Shown here in pieces: positions 17,784 to 27,514 of a DNA stretch of 64,000 nt (position 1 is its first letter; each line of letters opens with the position of its first letter). The DNA is from Candidatus Gastranaerophilales bacterium. Lineage in GTDB: Bacteria; Cyanobacteriota; Vampirovibrionia; Gastranaerophilales; Gastranaerophilaceae. The position numbers and the translations under genes were made by a program. The notes under the pieces were generated by a model. The model had not been told where the DNA came from and searched no databases. It was given only the letters and a program-made list of their open reading frames with translations. The stretch is from the NCBI GenBank assembly GCA_944325065.1, contig CALUYS010000003.1:1-64000 (forward strand), given 5' to 3'.

Positions 17784-18698
17784 TCACTCAAATAAAGCAG
17801 TTGAAATATATCGCTCTGCCGAATCAGGACAAATCGTAACAATTATTTTACCTTTGTTTTTGTTTGCAATTTCTTTTGCTGCAAAAATATTAGCACCGGA
17901 TGAAATACCACATAAAATACCTTCTTTTTTAGCAGTTTTTTTTGCTGTTTCAATCGCATCAATTGTTTTAACAGTTATTATTTCATCAATAACACTTTTA
18001 TCTAAATTATTAGGAATAAAATTAGCCCCAATCCCTTGAATACCATGGGATGAGGTTTTACCTTCTGATAATAATGGGCTTTCATATGGCTCGACGGCTA
18101 CTATTTTTATATCAGGAATAAGTTGCTTTAATTTTTTTCCCACTCCGCTTATTGTTCCACCTGTACCAAATGAAGCAACAAAATAATCTATTTTCCCGTT
18201 AAAATCATTAAATAATTCAATTGCCGTGCTTTCCTCATGTGTCATTGGATTATTTCGATTATCAAATTGTGAAATAATCATACTATTTTTTGTTTCTTTA
18301 TTTATTTTTATGGCTTCATCAACTGCTCCTTGCATACCAAGTTCTTTCTTAGTCAAAATAAGTTTTGCACCTAAATGCTTTAACATTTTTTGACGTTCAA
18401 CACTCATACTTTCTGGCATTGTCAAAATAAGTTTCATTTTCAATATTGCACACACAATGGCTAGTCCAATTCCTGTATTTCCACTTGTAGGTTCAATAAT
18501 AACAGTGTCTTGATTAATTTTCTCATCTTTCATAGCCTGCATAATCATATTATATGCAACTCTATCTTTTATTGAAAATCCAGGGTTAAAATATTCAAGT
18601 TTTGTATAAAGATTTATACCAGCATCAACAAGATTGTTTATTCTGACACAAGGAGTGTTACCGATTAATTCAAGAACATTGTTATACAACTTTGACAT
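17784..18698 (-). CDS. cysK: Cysteine synthase (O-acetylserine sulfhydrylase)
   Basis: 304 residues, a normal length. The PLP lysine is Lys44 in PGFSIKDR, the substrate loop is TSGNTG at 71-76, and the phosphate-binding loop GTGGTISG lies near residue 176. It joins O-acetylserine and sulfide to give cysteine. Its 5' end overlaps the tyrS stop by 16 bp and it is followed 21 bp later by the phosphoesterase, so it is inside the operon. CysM-like specificity cannot be excluded. Confidence 0.92.
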   Translation of the reverse strand: MSKLYNNVLELIGNTPCVRINNLVDAGINLYTKLEYFNPGFSIKDRVAYNMIMQAMKDEKINQDTVIIEPTSGNTGIGLAIVCAILKMKLILTMPESMSVERQKMLKHLGAKLILTKKELGMQGAVDEAIKINKETKNSMIISQFDNRNNPMTHEESTAIELFNDFNGKIDYFVASFGTGGTISGVGKKLKQLIPDIKIVAVEPYESPLLSEGKTSSHGIQGIGANFIPNNLDKSVIDEIITVKTIDAIETAKKTAKKEGILCGISSGANIFAAKEIANKNKGKIIVTICPDSAERYISTALFE

Positions 18699-19902
18699 AG
18701 TTTCTTTTCCCTGATTTTATAATACCGCTTTTTGTAACAACAAAATTTATATCATCAATTTTTTCATCGTTAAACTTAACAGCACCTTGTTGTATTAAAC
18801 GTTTTGCTTCTGATTTACTTTTTACAAAATTCTTTTCAACAAGAATATCTAAAATACTTTTGTTTATTGCGTATATTTCTTCAATATCTTCAGGTACTTG
18901 ATGATTTTGAATAACATTTATAAAATCATTTTGAGCATTATTTGCATTAAATTCCCCACAATATTCTTTTGTAATATAATACGCAAGCTCCATTTTTATA
19001 TTACGAGGATTTTCACCAGATTTTAATCTTTTTTCAATTTCTTTTAACTCGTTATAAGTTTTATCAGTAAGTAAAGAAAAATATCTTATAATCATTTCAT
19101 CTTTAATTGACATTAATTTACCATACATATTTTTAGGTTCTTCATTTAATGATATACAATTTTGAGGATAAGTTTTTGACATTTTTAAAACACCATCCGT
19201 TCCTTCAAGTAATGGCAACATAAACACTAACTGAGGATTTTCTTTTCCATAAGCAAGTTGAACTTCACGACCAAGTAACAGATTAAACATTTGATCAGTT
19301 CCACCAAGCTCAATGTCAGCATCAACGACAACAGAGTCATAAGCTTGCATTAAAGGATAGAAAAACTCATGAACTGCGATAGGTTGACCTGCTTGGTAAC
19401 GTTTTTGAAAATCATCACGTGTCATAAGTTTAGCAACGGTAACATTTGAAGCAAGTTTTAATAACTCAACAAGTCCCATTTTATGAAGCCAATCTGCATT
19501 ATTAGTTACTTCAGCTTCTTTAATATTAACAACTTTATTCATTTGTTCAAAATAAGTTCTTGCATTATTTTCAACTTCTTCTTTTGTTAAACTTGGTCTT
19601 GTTTGAGACTTTCCAGATGGATCACCAATCATAGCTGTAGCTCCACCAACAATCAAAACAACCTTATGTCCAAATTGCTGAAATAGTCTTAGTTTTCTCA
19701 TAACCACAGTATGACCTAAATGCAAATCAGGACGAGTTGGATCAAGCCCAAGTTTGACTCTTAAAGGTTTATTGTTTTTTTGAGCTTCTTGGAGTCTTTT
19801 TGCAAGTTCCATAACCCCATTTGGAATAATTTCAGCTCCTCGTGCAATAATATTTGCTTGTTCTATAAACTTTTGTTCAATTTTTACTTCTTTTTCGTCC
19901 AT
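18682..19902 (-). CDS. tyrS: Tyrosyl-tRNA synthetase
   Basis: 406 residues from the chosen ATG at 19902, with AAGGAAACA upstream. Class I signatures are HLGH at 61-64 and KMSKT at 240-244. A C-terminal S4 RNA-binding domain is near residues 340-400 (KNFVKSKSEAKRLIQQG). It charges tRNA-Tyr. The ordinary ORF extends 14 codons further upstream, but without a ribosome-binding site. It lies between trpB and cysK in the same operon. Confidence 0.95.
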   Translation of the reverse strand: MDEKEVKIEQKFIEQANIIARGAEIIPNGVMELAKRLQEAQKNNKPLRVKLGLDPTRPDLHLGHTVVMRKLRLFQQFGHKVVLIVGGATAMIGDPSGKSQTRPSLTKEEVENNARTYFEQMNKVVNIKEAEVTNNADWLHKMGLVELLKLASNVTVAKLMTRDDFQKRYQAGQPIAVHEFFYPLMQAYDSVVVDADIELGGTDQMFNLLLGREVQLAYGKENPQLVFMLPLLEGTDGVLKMSKTYPQNCISLNEEPKNMYGKLMSIKDEMIIRYFSLLTDKTYNELKEIEKRLKSGENPRNIKMELAYYITKEYCGEFNANNAQNDFINVIQNHQVPEDIEEIYAINKSILDILVEKNFVKSKSEAKRLIQQGAVKFNDEKIDDINFVVTKSGIIKSGKRNYVKVV

Positions 19903-19921
19903 TGTTTCCTTTTTCCTCAAA

Positions 19922-21163
19922 TTAAACTTTATTAATCTTGTCAATATTTTTATTCTTATCCAATAATTTTAAGATTCTTTCAACATCCTTATCACCACGA
20001 CCTGAGAGATTTACAATAATGATATCATTTTTTTTAGTTTTTGGCATTAATTTTTCTAAATAAGCTAAAGCATGTGAGGATTCAATAGCTGGTATAATAC
20101 CTTCTTTTTTACTTAAAAGTACAAAAGCATTTATAGCCTCATCATCTGTTACAGGTTCATACTTAACCCTTCCTACATCTTTTAAATAACAATGTTCAGG
20201 CCCACACCCTGGATAATCCAGCCCTGCTGAAATACTATAAGATTCTTTTACTTTTCCTAAATCATCACATAAAACATATTGCATTTTCCCATGAAGTATC
20301 ATTTTTTTCCCTTTTGTTAAAGAAGCCGCTGTTTTATCAGTATCAATTCCCAGCCCTGCAGCTTCAAGCCCAATCAAATTAACGTTCTCATCATCAAGAA
20401 ATGCATAAAAAGCACCAATAGCATTACTTCCACCACCAATACAAGCAAGGATATAATCAGGCAGTTTATCTTCTTTTGCAAGAATCTGTTGTCTTATTTC
20501 ACTGCCTATAATACTTTGAAAAAATCTCACAATTTTGGGATAAGGATGTGGACCAACAGCAGAGCCAAGAATATAAAAAACATCATTACTATTATTTATC
20601 CAATAATCAATAGCTGCATCACAAGCATCAGATAATGTACCAGAGCCAATTTTAACACTTTCAACTTTTGCACCTAAAAGTTCCATCCTTTTGACATTTA
20701 ATTTCTGACGTTCAACATCAACTTCACCCATAAAAATAGTACATTCAAGCCCAAGCAAAGCTGCAATTGTAGCTGTAGCAACACCATGTTGACCAGCCCC
20801 TGTTTCAGCTATTACTTTTTTTACCCCCATTTTTTTAGCCAACAACCCTTGTCCTACAACATTATTTATTTTGTGAGCACCTGTATGGTTTAAATCTTCA
20901 CGTTTTAAATAAATTTTTCCCTTGCCATAATATTGTGTCAAATTTTTAGCATAATATAAAGGTGTAGGACGTCCCGAATATTCACAAAGCAAAGAATATA
21001 CTTCTTTTAAAAAATTTTCATCTTTTATAAACTTTTCAAATGTTAAATCAAGTTTTTTTAGAACATTCTTAAAATCATTTGGGACATACATCCCACCATA
21101 TTCTCCATAAAATCCTTCTGAATTAGGATTTGAATATTTATCTAATTTTCTAATATACATCAT
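19922..21163 (-). CDS. trpB: Tryptophan synthase beta chain
   Basis: 413 residues. The PLP lysine is Lys98 in HTGAHKINN, and GGGSNAIG is the PLP phosphate loop. It condenses indole or indole-3-glycerol phosphate derivatives with serine to make tryptophan. No trpA or other trp gene is next to it; the neighbours are tyrS and cysK, so it is separated from a trp operon. It looks like the first gene of the long minus-strand run (a TATAAT lies upstream). TrpB1 versus TrpB2 was not resolved, though the length and motifs look like standard TrpB1. Confidence 0.93.
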   Translation of the reverse strand: MMYIRKLDKYSNPNSEGFYGEYGGMYVPNDFKNVLKKLDLTFEKFIKDENFLKEVYSLLCEYSGRPTPLYYAKNLTQYYGKGKIYLKREDLNHTGAHKINNVVGQGLLAKKMGVKKVIAETGAGQHGVATATIAALLGLECTIFMGEVDVERQKLNVKRMELLGAKVESVKIGSGTLSDACDAAIDYWINNSNDVFYILGSAVGPHPYPKIVRFFQSIIGSEIRQQILAKEDKLPDYILACIGGGSNAIGAFYAFLDDENVNLIGLEAAGLGIDTDKTAASLTKGKKMILHGKMQYVLCDDLGKVKESYSISAGLDYPGCGPEHCYLKDVGRVKYEPVTDDEAINAFVLLSKKEGIIPAIESSHALAYLEKLMPKTKKNDIIIVNLSGRGDKDVERILKLLDKNKNIDKINKV

Positions 21164-21206
21164 ATATTTATTACCTTTTAAATATTATTACTATTATAAT
21201 TAAAAC

Positions 21207-21241
21207 ATAAAAAAGCCTCAAATCTTAACTTGACTTGAGGC
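21207..21241 (-). terminator. Terminator after the DUF2582 gene
   Basis: Minus-strand hairpin GCCTCAA/TTGAGGC with a loop of about 13 nt, followed by a run of six T. It separates the small winged-helix gene from trpB downstream. Confidence 0.75.
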
Positions 21242-21263
21242 ATGTTATATAAAAAAATTAAGC

Positions 21264-21473
21264 TTAATTTTCAATTAATCTTACTTTAGTACGAGCACCT
21301 TTGCCAGACAAGTCAGCTTTTCCTTCATAAGCAAGCCAACCTATACCCATTTTTATAAAATTATCATCTAAATCTAAATCTTTTTCTAATTTTGAAAATG
21401 TTGCTTCTTTAGTTTTTTGGCTGTTTAAATATTCCCAAACTTTCCCAGCAGCTTCTCCAATGTAATAATTCAT
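21264..21473 (-). CDS. DUF2582 winged-helix protein
   Basis: 69 residues, the family's usual size. The pattern (GEAAGKVWEYLNS, ATFSKLEKDLDLDD, KMGIGWLAYEGK, ..KVRLIEN) matches DUF2582, a small winged-helix domain of likely DNA-binding or adaptor role. The upstream AAGGAGATT gives a good Shine-Dalgarno. It is a single-gene unit, ending at a clear terminator and divergent from leuD. Confidence 0.8.
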   Translation of the reverse strand: MNYYIGEAAGKVWEYLNSQKTKEATFSKLEKDLDLDDNFIKMGIGWLAYEGKADLSGKGARTKVRLIEN

Positions 21474-21519
21474 TTTTAAATCTCCTTCATTTTTCTAAAT
21501 ACCATTAATTAAATTAATG

Positions 21520-21548
21520 TTGAAACTATCTTATTTTTTATGTATACT
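21520..21548 (+). promoter_or_regulatory. Sigma-70-type promoter for leuD
   Basis: TTGAAA (21520-21525), a 17-bp spacer and TATACT (21543-21548). This is among the best promoter matches in the window. Confidence 0.65.
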
Positions 21549-21580
21549 ACAAAAAAATGGATTTGTAAATGGAGAAGTGG

Positions 21581-22087
21581 ATGAAAATGGAAAAAAAATT
21601 TTTTGGTAAATCTCACATATACGGTGATAATGTAGACACAGACGTGATTATACCCGCAAGATATTTAAATACAAGTGATGAAAAAGAATTATCATTACAT
21701 TGCATGGAGGATATAGATAAAAATTTTGTTAATAATGTAAAACAAGGTGACATTATGGTTGGAGGAGAAAACTTTGGTTGTGGTTCATCACGAGAACATG
21801 CCCCAATTTCAATTAAAGCATCTGGAATTTCATGTATTATTGCTAAATCTTTTGCAAGAATATTCTTTCGCAATGCAATAAATATTGGTCTCCCTATTTT
21901 TGAACAAAGAGAATTTGTTAATGAATGTAAAAATAGTGATGAAATTGAAGTCGATATTGAAAGTGGCATAATAAAAAATGTCACACAAAATAAAGAATAT
22001 AAAACAAATTCTTATCCTCAAAAAATACAGAATTTAATCCAAAAAGGTGGATTAATCAATTATACAAAAGAAAAATTAAATGTATAA
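21581..22087 (+). CDS. leuD: 3-isopropylmalate dehydratase small subunit
   Basis: 168 residues from ATG 21581 (GGAG ends 6 nt upstream; an earlier in-frame ATG at 21569 overlaps this site). Motifs [14 protein letters not shown] and [12 protein letters not shown] are typical of LeuD/homoaconitase small subunits. With LeuC it isomerises isopropylmalate in leucine synthesis. No leuC is adjacent in this window; the next gene is a HAD hydrolase 2 bp downstream. The ilvBH genes at 35079-37380 belong to the same branched-chain pathway. Confidence 0.9.
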   Translation: MKMEKKFFGKSHIYGDNVDTDVIIPARYLNTSDEKELSLHCMEDIDKNFVNNVKQGDIMVGGENFGCGSSREHAPISIKASGISCIIAKSFARIFFRNAINIGLPIFEQREFVNECKNSDEIEVDIESGIIKNVTQNKEYKTNSYPQKIQNLIQKGGLINYTKEKLNV

Positions 22088-22089
22088 AT

Positions 22090-22890
22090 ATGATTAAAAT
22101 GATTGTTACAGATATTGATGGTACTATTTTAAAAAAAGATTTTACTATTTCAAATGACGTTATTAACATAATTAAAGAATTGCAAAAAAAAAATATAAAA
22201 GTTGTACTTGCTACAGGTAGAATGTATTGTGCTGCTTCTAAAATTGCAAAAATGCTCGATATCAACACACCTTTAATATGTTATCAAGGTGCTTTAATTA
22301 AAAATTCTTATGGAGATAATAAAACATTATATGTTGACCCTGTTAAACCAAATTTAGCACTTGAAATTCTTAAAGTATTAAAAAACAAAAATATTCATAC
22401 AAACTTATACTTAAATGATGAGCTTTTTTGTGAAAATGATAATGAAATAATCAAAAACTATACAAACAAGAGATTAATACCATATAGTATTGTTGATAAT
22501 CTGTTAGATTTAGATTTAAACAATCAAGTCAATAAGATACTTGCAATTGACTTTGATACAAAATTGATTGAAAATTTAACAAATGAACTGCAAAAGCAAT
22601 ACAATAATTTACTTTATATTGTTCGTTCAACAAAAAACTTTTGTGAAATTTCTAGTAAAAACTCAAACAAAGGCACAGCTGTTAATTTTTTAAGTAATTT
22701 ACTTAATATAAAAAAAGAGGAAATTCTTGCTATTGGCGATGAAGATAATGATATTGATTTGTTAAAAAGTGCTAATATTAAAGTAGCAATGGGAAATGCA
22801 AGTGATAAATTAAAAAAAGAAGCAAATTTCATTACAAAATCCATTGATGAAGATGGTTTCGTATTTGCAGTTCAAAAATATTGTTTATAA
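22090..22890 (+). CDS. HAD-superfamily Cof-like hydrolase
   Basis: 266 residues. HAD motif I is DIDGTI (residues about 7-12); motif IV is GDEDNDIDL, followed by a conserved AMGNA, as in the Cof/YidA subfamily with a C2 cap. These enzymes dephosphorylate sugar phosphates and cofactors such as FMN or PLP. The substrate is not assignable from sequence. It begins 2 bp after the leuD stop, so the two are likely co-transcribed. Confidence 0.85.
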   Translation: MIKMIVTDIDGTILKKDFTISNDVINIIKELQKKNIKVVLATGRMYCAASKIAKMLDINTPLICYQGALIKNSYGDNKTLYVDPVKPNLALEILKVLKNKNIHTNLYLNDELFCENDNEIIKNYTNKRLIPYSIVDNLLDLDLNNQVNKILAIDFDTKLIENLTNELQKQYNNLLYIVRSTKNFCEISSKNSNKGTAVNFLSNLLNIKKEEILAIGDEDNDIDLLKSANIKVAMGNASDKLKKEANFITKSIDEDGFVFAVQKYCL

Positions 22891-22908
22891 ATATTTTTTT
22901 ATAAAACA

Positions 22909-22945
22909 AAACGCTAATAAAATTAATGTAATTTTATTAGCGTTT
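22909..22945. terminator. Bidirectional terminator between HAD hydrolase and GH57 genes
   Basis: 17-bp perfect arms (22909-22925 and 22929-22945) around ATG as loop, with A and T flanks, so it can end both the plus-strand HAD transcript and the minus-strand GH57 transcript. Confidence 0.85.
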
Positions 22946-22979
22946 ATTTTATGTAATAAAAAATAAAAGAAATTTTTAA

Positions 22980-24698
22980 CTATTGATACAATGGAGCAAG
23001 TTTACATTCTTGTTGAGGAATAACACCTTCTTCAATTGGTAAATAAACTCGATAATCAATGTCAGGGAAACAATTATCAATTGACTCTATTTCAGATAAT
23101 ATAGCATCATTAATATTATTATTTTCGATCATATCAGCAATTTTTTCAAACCTATCGACATGCTCACGGAATCTATCCGTAGCATAATCTTTAGCTTGCC
23201 ATGTTGTAATCAAAAATGGCCAATCAGAACTTTGAAGAAGTAAATTCTCACGTGAAAGCTGATTCAAAGCCCTATGAAGCAATTTATCATTTGGGATATT
23301 TTCATAATTAGAAACAATCTCACTAATTCTCTTTTCACAACTATGAATAATAGGCCACATCCATTCGGTTAAATGGTTTTGCCATACCCAAAAATGTCCA
23401 CCTTGTCCCCAACTACTTTCAGGGATTTGAATAGCCTCTTTGGGCGGATGTTTTTCTAAATACTCAGATGCGGTCAAACGTTCAATTCCTTTTTGATATT
23501 TGCTTAATTTTGTAATTACCTGTTTAATAAACTCTACACCTTCAAACCACCAATGTCCATAAAGTTCTGTATCAAATGAAACCATCACTAAACCTTCTTC
23601 ACCTGTCGCTAATTTATGGTCATTTAATAAATGATACAATAAAGTTACATAATGGTCTGAATTTGAATTAACTTGAGACATTGCAAGTACAGGATCGTAA
23701 AGCATTTTATCACCTAAATCAGTTGTTGGGCTTGTTATTCTCCAATAATTTAAGCCCGAGTTAGAATCTTTGCGATGAAACTCTCTATAGCATCCATCAC
23801 CAGGGTAACCATCAGCTGCTGACCATACTTGATAACCAGCTCTTTCATTCCGTCCCATAACAGCAACCTGTGCATCTGGTAACCAGTAAGCACTAAAGGT
23901 ATCATAACCTGTTTTTTCACGTTCAGGCAATGGAATATATTCAATATTTCCATACATACCAATAACTCTACGATTTCCTATAGAATTACCACCTTCAATA
24001 ACATGAGACTCTGTAAAGAAATATTCAATACCGTTGTTTTGCAAAGTAACTTCAATTGAAGGACGCCATTTTTTATCACCTGTTTTAGAACAAAACAAAT
24101 AACCTTGTCGATATGCACATTCTGGCAACCAACAACCTTTTGCTTTCTTGCCAAATAATCTTTTTGTAGTATCTGAACCAACTTTAAATTGTGCATTTAG
24201 GTTCGCATCCGTACACAATAAAGGTGAAAACCCATGAGTAGCACCAGATGTTGTAATCTCAATTGCTCCTAAATCTTGAAACTTTTTAAATTGTGCAATT
24301 AAATCCTTATTATATTTGTTAACAAATAAATCTTTAATATCAGTATACCATTTTTGATAGTATTCTGCTAAATATCGTAAATGTTGAGAATGAGCAACGT
24401 TTTCATTTGGATACCTTTCAATATCTTCTTGTGCAACACGCAATTTTTCATCTAGATAAGCAACAAATCCATTTTTTAAATGTTCATCATTAAGTTGTTC
24501 AGCTAAAATAGGTGTAATTCCAACAGTTAACTTAGCCATAATTCCATCATTATAAAGCTCTTCAATAGCTTTAATCAATGGGATATAAGTTTCAGACATA
24601 CATTCATATAAATTTTCTTCACCAAAAGGCCACATACCTGCTTTTCTATAATATGGTAAATGTGAATGTAACATAAACACAAATGAACCAACTGACAT
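22980..24698 (-). CDS. GH57-family 1,4-alpha-glucan branching enzyme (DUF1957 C-terminus)
   Basis: 572 residues. The N-terminal GH57 barrel begins FVFMLHSHLPYYR (HSHLPY is the first family motif). WLPECAYR carries the putative nucleophile Glu, and VSFDTELYGHWWFEG carries the acid/base Asp. The C-terminal helical domain matches DUF1957. Family members make the alpha-1,6 branches of glycogen-like polymers and occur in anaerobes and cyanobacteria. It stands alone with its own upstream region (24699-24820), which holds a 12-bp AT repeat. Other GH57 amylase activity cannot be excluded. Confidence 0.88.
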   Translation of the reverse strand: MSVGSFVFMLHSHLPYYRKAGMWPFGEENLYECMSETYIPLIKAIEELYNDGIMAKLTVGITPILAEQLNDEHLKNGFVAYLDEKLRVAQEDIERYPNENVAHSQHLRYLAEYYQKWYTDIKDLFVNKYNKDLIAQFKKFQDLGAIEITTSGATHGFSPLLCTDANLNAQFKVGSDTTKRLFGKKAKGCWLPECAYRQGYLFCSKTGDKKWRPSIEVTLQNNGIEYFFTESHVIEGGNSIGNRRVIGMYGNIEYIPLPEREKTGYDTFSAYWLPDAQVAVMGRNERAGYQVWSAADGYPGDGCYREFHRKDSNSGLNYWRITSPTTDLGDKMLYDPVLAMSQVNSNSDHYVTLLYHLLNDHKLATGEEGLVMVSFDTELYGHWWFEGVEFIKQVITKLSKYQKGIERLTASEYLEKHPPKEAIQIPESSWGQGGHFWVWQNHLTEWMWPIIHSCEKRISEIVSNYENIPNDKLLHRALNQLSRENLLLQSSDWPFLITTWQAKDYATDRFREHVDRFEKIADMIENNNINDAILSEIESIDNCFPDIDYRVYLPIEEGVIPQQECKLAPLYQ

Positions 24699-24732
24699 AT
24701 TTTATTCTCCTAATTAATTATACTAATTCTTC

Positions 24733-24766
24733 TTTATTTTATTATTTATTTTATTATTTATTTTAT
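24733..24766. repeat. 12-bp AT microsatellite
   Basis: TTTATTTTATTA occurs 2.8 times in tandem in the leader region of the GH57 gene. Such a tract can vary in length, but nothing shows that it does. Confidence 0.6.
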
Positions 24767-24824
24767 AACATAAATATTTTTTAAATATAACTCTAATTGG
24801 TTAAATCATTAAGTTATATAAAGT

Positions 24825-25028
24825 TTAGTCAGCAAGAGCATTAATTTCATCAACCATAGCCTGAGGGTCAACACCATGAACAATTGCCCCTGCTTCCAAT
24901 GTTTCAAACTTAGCAGCAGCGCAACCAATACATCCCATGCCATATTTCCCAAATATTTCTAAAGCTTGCGGTTTAAGTTGAATAATTTCAATTATCCCCA
25001 TATCTTTTGTAACTTTTTGATTTTCCAT
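24825..25028 (-). CDS. DUF1858-domain protein (hybrid-cluster-associated CxxC)
   Basis: 67 residues. The key feature is GMGCIGCAAAKFETL, a CxxC in a helical domain typical of DUF1858 (the 'hybrid cluster protein-associated' redox disulfide domain, near ScdA-N). The domain is thought to act in redox or nitrosative-stress pathways of anaerobes, so it fits the reverse rubrerythrin. It is a single gene. The start ATG has GGAAAT about 8 nt upstream, a moderate site. Confidence 0.8.
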   Translation of the reverse strand: MENQKVTKDMGIIEIIQLKPQALEIFGKYGMGCIGCAAAKFETLEAGAIVHGVDPQAMVDEINALAD

Positions 25029-25072
25029 TTTTAATTTCCTTTACTATTTCTATATAACAATATTCTATTTTA

Positions 25073-25585
25073 TTATTGATCGGACTCATTATTTTGTCCC
25101 AAAATTTTTCCAAAATCAGATGGTTTTATATTTTGAATAAAACTTTTAAACTCTTGAGCTTCTTCTTCCTCTTTTTGTGAATTAACAGATATTGCCCCTT
25201 CAGCCATAACACTTGTGCCAATTAATATAGGAACATCTGCACGTATTGCAACTGCAATAGCATCTGATGGACGTGAATCAATTCTTATTTCATTTTCACC
25301 TTTTTTATCTTTTAAACAAATATCAGCAAAATAAGTATCTTTTTCAACATCATTAATTTCAACTCTATCAATTATATAACCAGTTTTTTCGATTATATCA
25401 ATTATTAAATCGTGTGTTAAAGGTCGCACAACACTAATATTTTCAATTTTTCTTATAATAGCACTTGCCTCAGCTGAACCAATCCATATCGGTAGTGCTT
25501 TTCTATTTTCTAAATCATGTAAAACTACAATCGGAGAACCTGTACGTGTATCAATTGCAATTCCCATTACTTTCATTTCTAACAT
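25073..25585 (-). CDS. Bifunctional nuclease family protein (DUF151)
   Basis: 170 residues. Motifs VVLHDLENRKALPIWIGSAEA and RPSDAIAVAIRADVPI match the DUF151/BFN family, seen in cyanobacteria, actinobacteria and plants with DNase and RNase activity reported in vitro. The C-terminal tail (EEEEAQEFKSFIQ) is acidic. It lies between the DUF1858 gene and the cyclase gene, all on minus. Confidence 0.85.
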   Translation of the reverse strand: MLEMKVMGIAIDTRTGSPIVVLHDLENRKALPIWIGSAEASAIIRKIENISVVRPLTHDLIIDIIEKTGYIIDRVEINDVEKDTYFADICLKDKKGENEIRIDSRPSDAIAVAIRADVPILIGTSVMAEGAISVNSQKEEEEAQEFKSFIQNIKPSDFGKILGQNNESDQ

Positions 25586-25657
25586 TTAATTAAACTTCTC
25601 TTTATCTTATCTCATTTTATTATAATATATTTTAAAAAAAAACACCACACCTATTAG

Positions 25658-27505
25658 TTATTGATTATTATCAATATTGTCATTTTTATTATTTTGTTTT
25701 GCAAAATTTCCAACTTGATTACGTCCGTTTTCTTTTGCTAAATATAAATTTTTATCAGCAGCTTCTATCATATCCTCAACTGATTTTGCATCTTTTGGAA
25801 ATGATGCAACACCCAAACTTATTGTTACATTAACCGTCACAACATTATTTAACTTAAATTGTTTTGTAGAAACAGCGTCACATATTTTTTGTGCTGTAAG
25901 CAAAGCTTTTTCATAATTAGTATTTGACAATATTACACTCATTTCCTCACCACCATATCGACAAGGAATATCAGTTGTTCTTATGTTTTGTTTTATAACT
26001 TGAGCTACTTGCTTTAAAACGGCATCTCCTGCTTGATGCCCATATGTATCATTAAATTTTTTGAAAAAATCTATATCTATTAAAATAAGTGATGTAACAC
26101 CTTCATAACGTTTTGCTGTTTCAACTGATAAAAACATTTGCTCCTGAAAATAACGATGGTTATATAATCCTGTCATTGCATCAGTTGTTGCTAATTTATA
26201 TGTATATTCTAAATCTTTAGCTTTTAATAAATATTTATATATATATATTATTATAAAGGTTATTGTCATCATCAATAAAGGTAAAATAATCCCAATCCAT
26301 ATATTTAAATAATGCATAACAATAGTTGCAATAATTATGTAAGCTATTGCAAGAGAAATGGCAAAAGCAACTGATAATAACGTTGAATTTATGTATAAAA
26401 GTCCAAAAGCAATAAAAGCACTTAAAATTGTTGAAATTATAAAATTGGTTTGAATACTTATTTTGAGAATAAAATTGTTGTCTAATACATTATTTATAAA
26501 CGTCGCAATTAGTCCGACACCAGGCAAAAACTTATCCGTAGGAGCACTTTTTATATCATACAATGATGAAGCCGATGTACCTATTAAAATAATTTTATCT
26601 TTAAAATCAAATTCATTTAATGTATTTTGTTCCATCGCCTCAATAATATCAAATAAGGAATAAGTATTAAAACCACCTATTTTACCATTTTGGGATTCAT
26701 ACCAGTTTAAAATAGCAAAACCTTCATTATCAAGAGGTATTTTAATATCTTGCAATAACAAATTGCTTTTTTTATCAATGTTATAAATTTGATACTGTTG
26801 GTTTAAATATGCATTGACTGTTTTTAAACCAAGATGTGGATAAAAATCATCACGGTATTTTACAAACACAGGAAAAGTTCTAACAATTCCGTCATCACTT
26901 CTTGTCATATTGACATGCCCAATGTTTGAAGTTGCATTTATAATTCCAGGCAAAATTGAACGACAATTACTAAAATTTATTTTATCATTTTGAAAATTAA
27001 TATTTTTTGAACTTGAAACAACAGATGTCATAAGTTTTTCAGGAAGCTCAACAGGTTTTCTTGCACGCCTGTCTTGATTGTCAAAATTTATAGCAGTATA
27101 TAAATTTTTATTTGTCTTAAATGCATTAATAAGTGCAACATCGTTTTCTTTCATATAACGCATAGGATTTACGAACATTAAATCAAAAGTTATAACTTTC
27201 GGATTTTGCTTCTGAAGTTCATTTACAAGTCTTGCATAAACACCACGAGGAACAGGCCATTGACCAAATTTTTGCGTCAAGCCCTCATAACTTTTATCAT
27301 CAATTGTGATTATGATAATATTATTACTTACTTTTTTATAAGGAGCAATAATATTTTGTCTTAAATCAAAAGTTTTATTCTCAATAATATCAAAAAAACT
27401 AATGATATTTGAAAAATTAAACACAATAAAAAACATAATAAAAAAAATAAATATTGAACATATTATTAAATTTTTTTTATTAAAATTAAAATTTAAACTA
27501 CCCAT
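25658..27505 (-). CDS. CHASE2-GGDEF diguanylate cyclase
   Basis: 615 residues. N-terminal membrane helix, CHASE2 extracellular sensor (about 60-300: TFDLMFVNP, DGIVRTFPVFV, GTSASSLYD), then three hydrophobic helices (about 340-420), then a GGDEF domain. The active loop is RYGGEEMSVIL, an intact GGEE(F) variant, and RTTD five residues upstream is a complete I-site for product inhibition. It should make cyclic di-GMP in response to a periplasmic signal. The only HD-GYP candidate in the window is decayed. A PilZ effector lies in the operon at 11442-12059. Confidence 0.93.
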   Translation of the reverse strand: MGSLNFNFNKKNLIICSIFIFFIMFFIVFNFSNIISFFDIIENKTFDLRQNIIAPYKKVSNNIIIITIDDKSYEGLTQKFGQWPVPRGVYARLVNELQKQNPKVITFDLMFVNPMRYMKENDVALINAFKTNKNLYTAINFDNQDRRARKPVELPEKLMTSVVSSSKNINFQNDKINFSNCRSILPGIINATSNIGHVNMTRSDDGIVRTFPVFVKYRDDFYPHLGLKTVNAYLNQQYQIYNIDKKSNLLLQDIKIPLDNEGFAILNWYESQNGKIGGFNTYSLFDIIEAMEQNTLNEFDFKDKIILIGTSASSLYDIKSAPTDKFLPGVGLIATFINNVLDNNFILKISIQTNFIISTILSAFIAFGLLYINSTLLSVAFAISLAIAYIIIATIVMHYLNIWIGIILPLLMMTITFIIIYIYKYLLKAKDLEYTYKLATTDAMTGLYNHRYFQEQMFLSVETAKRYEGVTSLILIDIDFFKKFNDTYGHQAGDAVLKQVAQVIKQNIRTTDIPCRYGGEEMSVILSNTNYEKALLTAQKICDAVSTKQFKLNNVVTVNVTISLGVASFPKDAKSVEDMIEAADKNLYLAKENGRNQVGNFAKQNNKNDNIDNNQ

Positions 27506-27514
27506 AATATTTTA

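Noticed and set aside
21613-21984. Minus-strand 123-aa ORF opposite leuD
   Set aside because: Mirror of leuD; no domain and no site.
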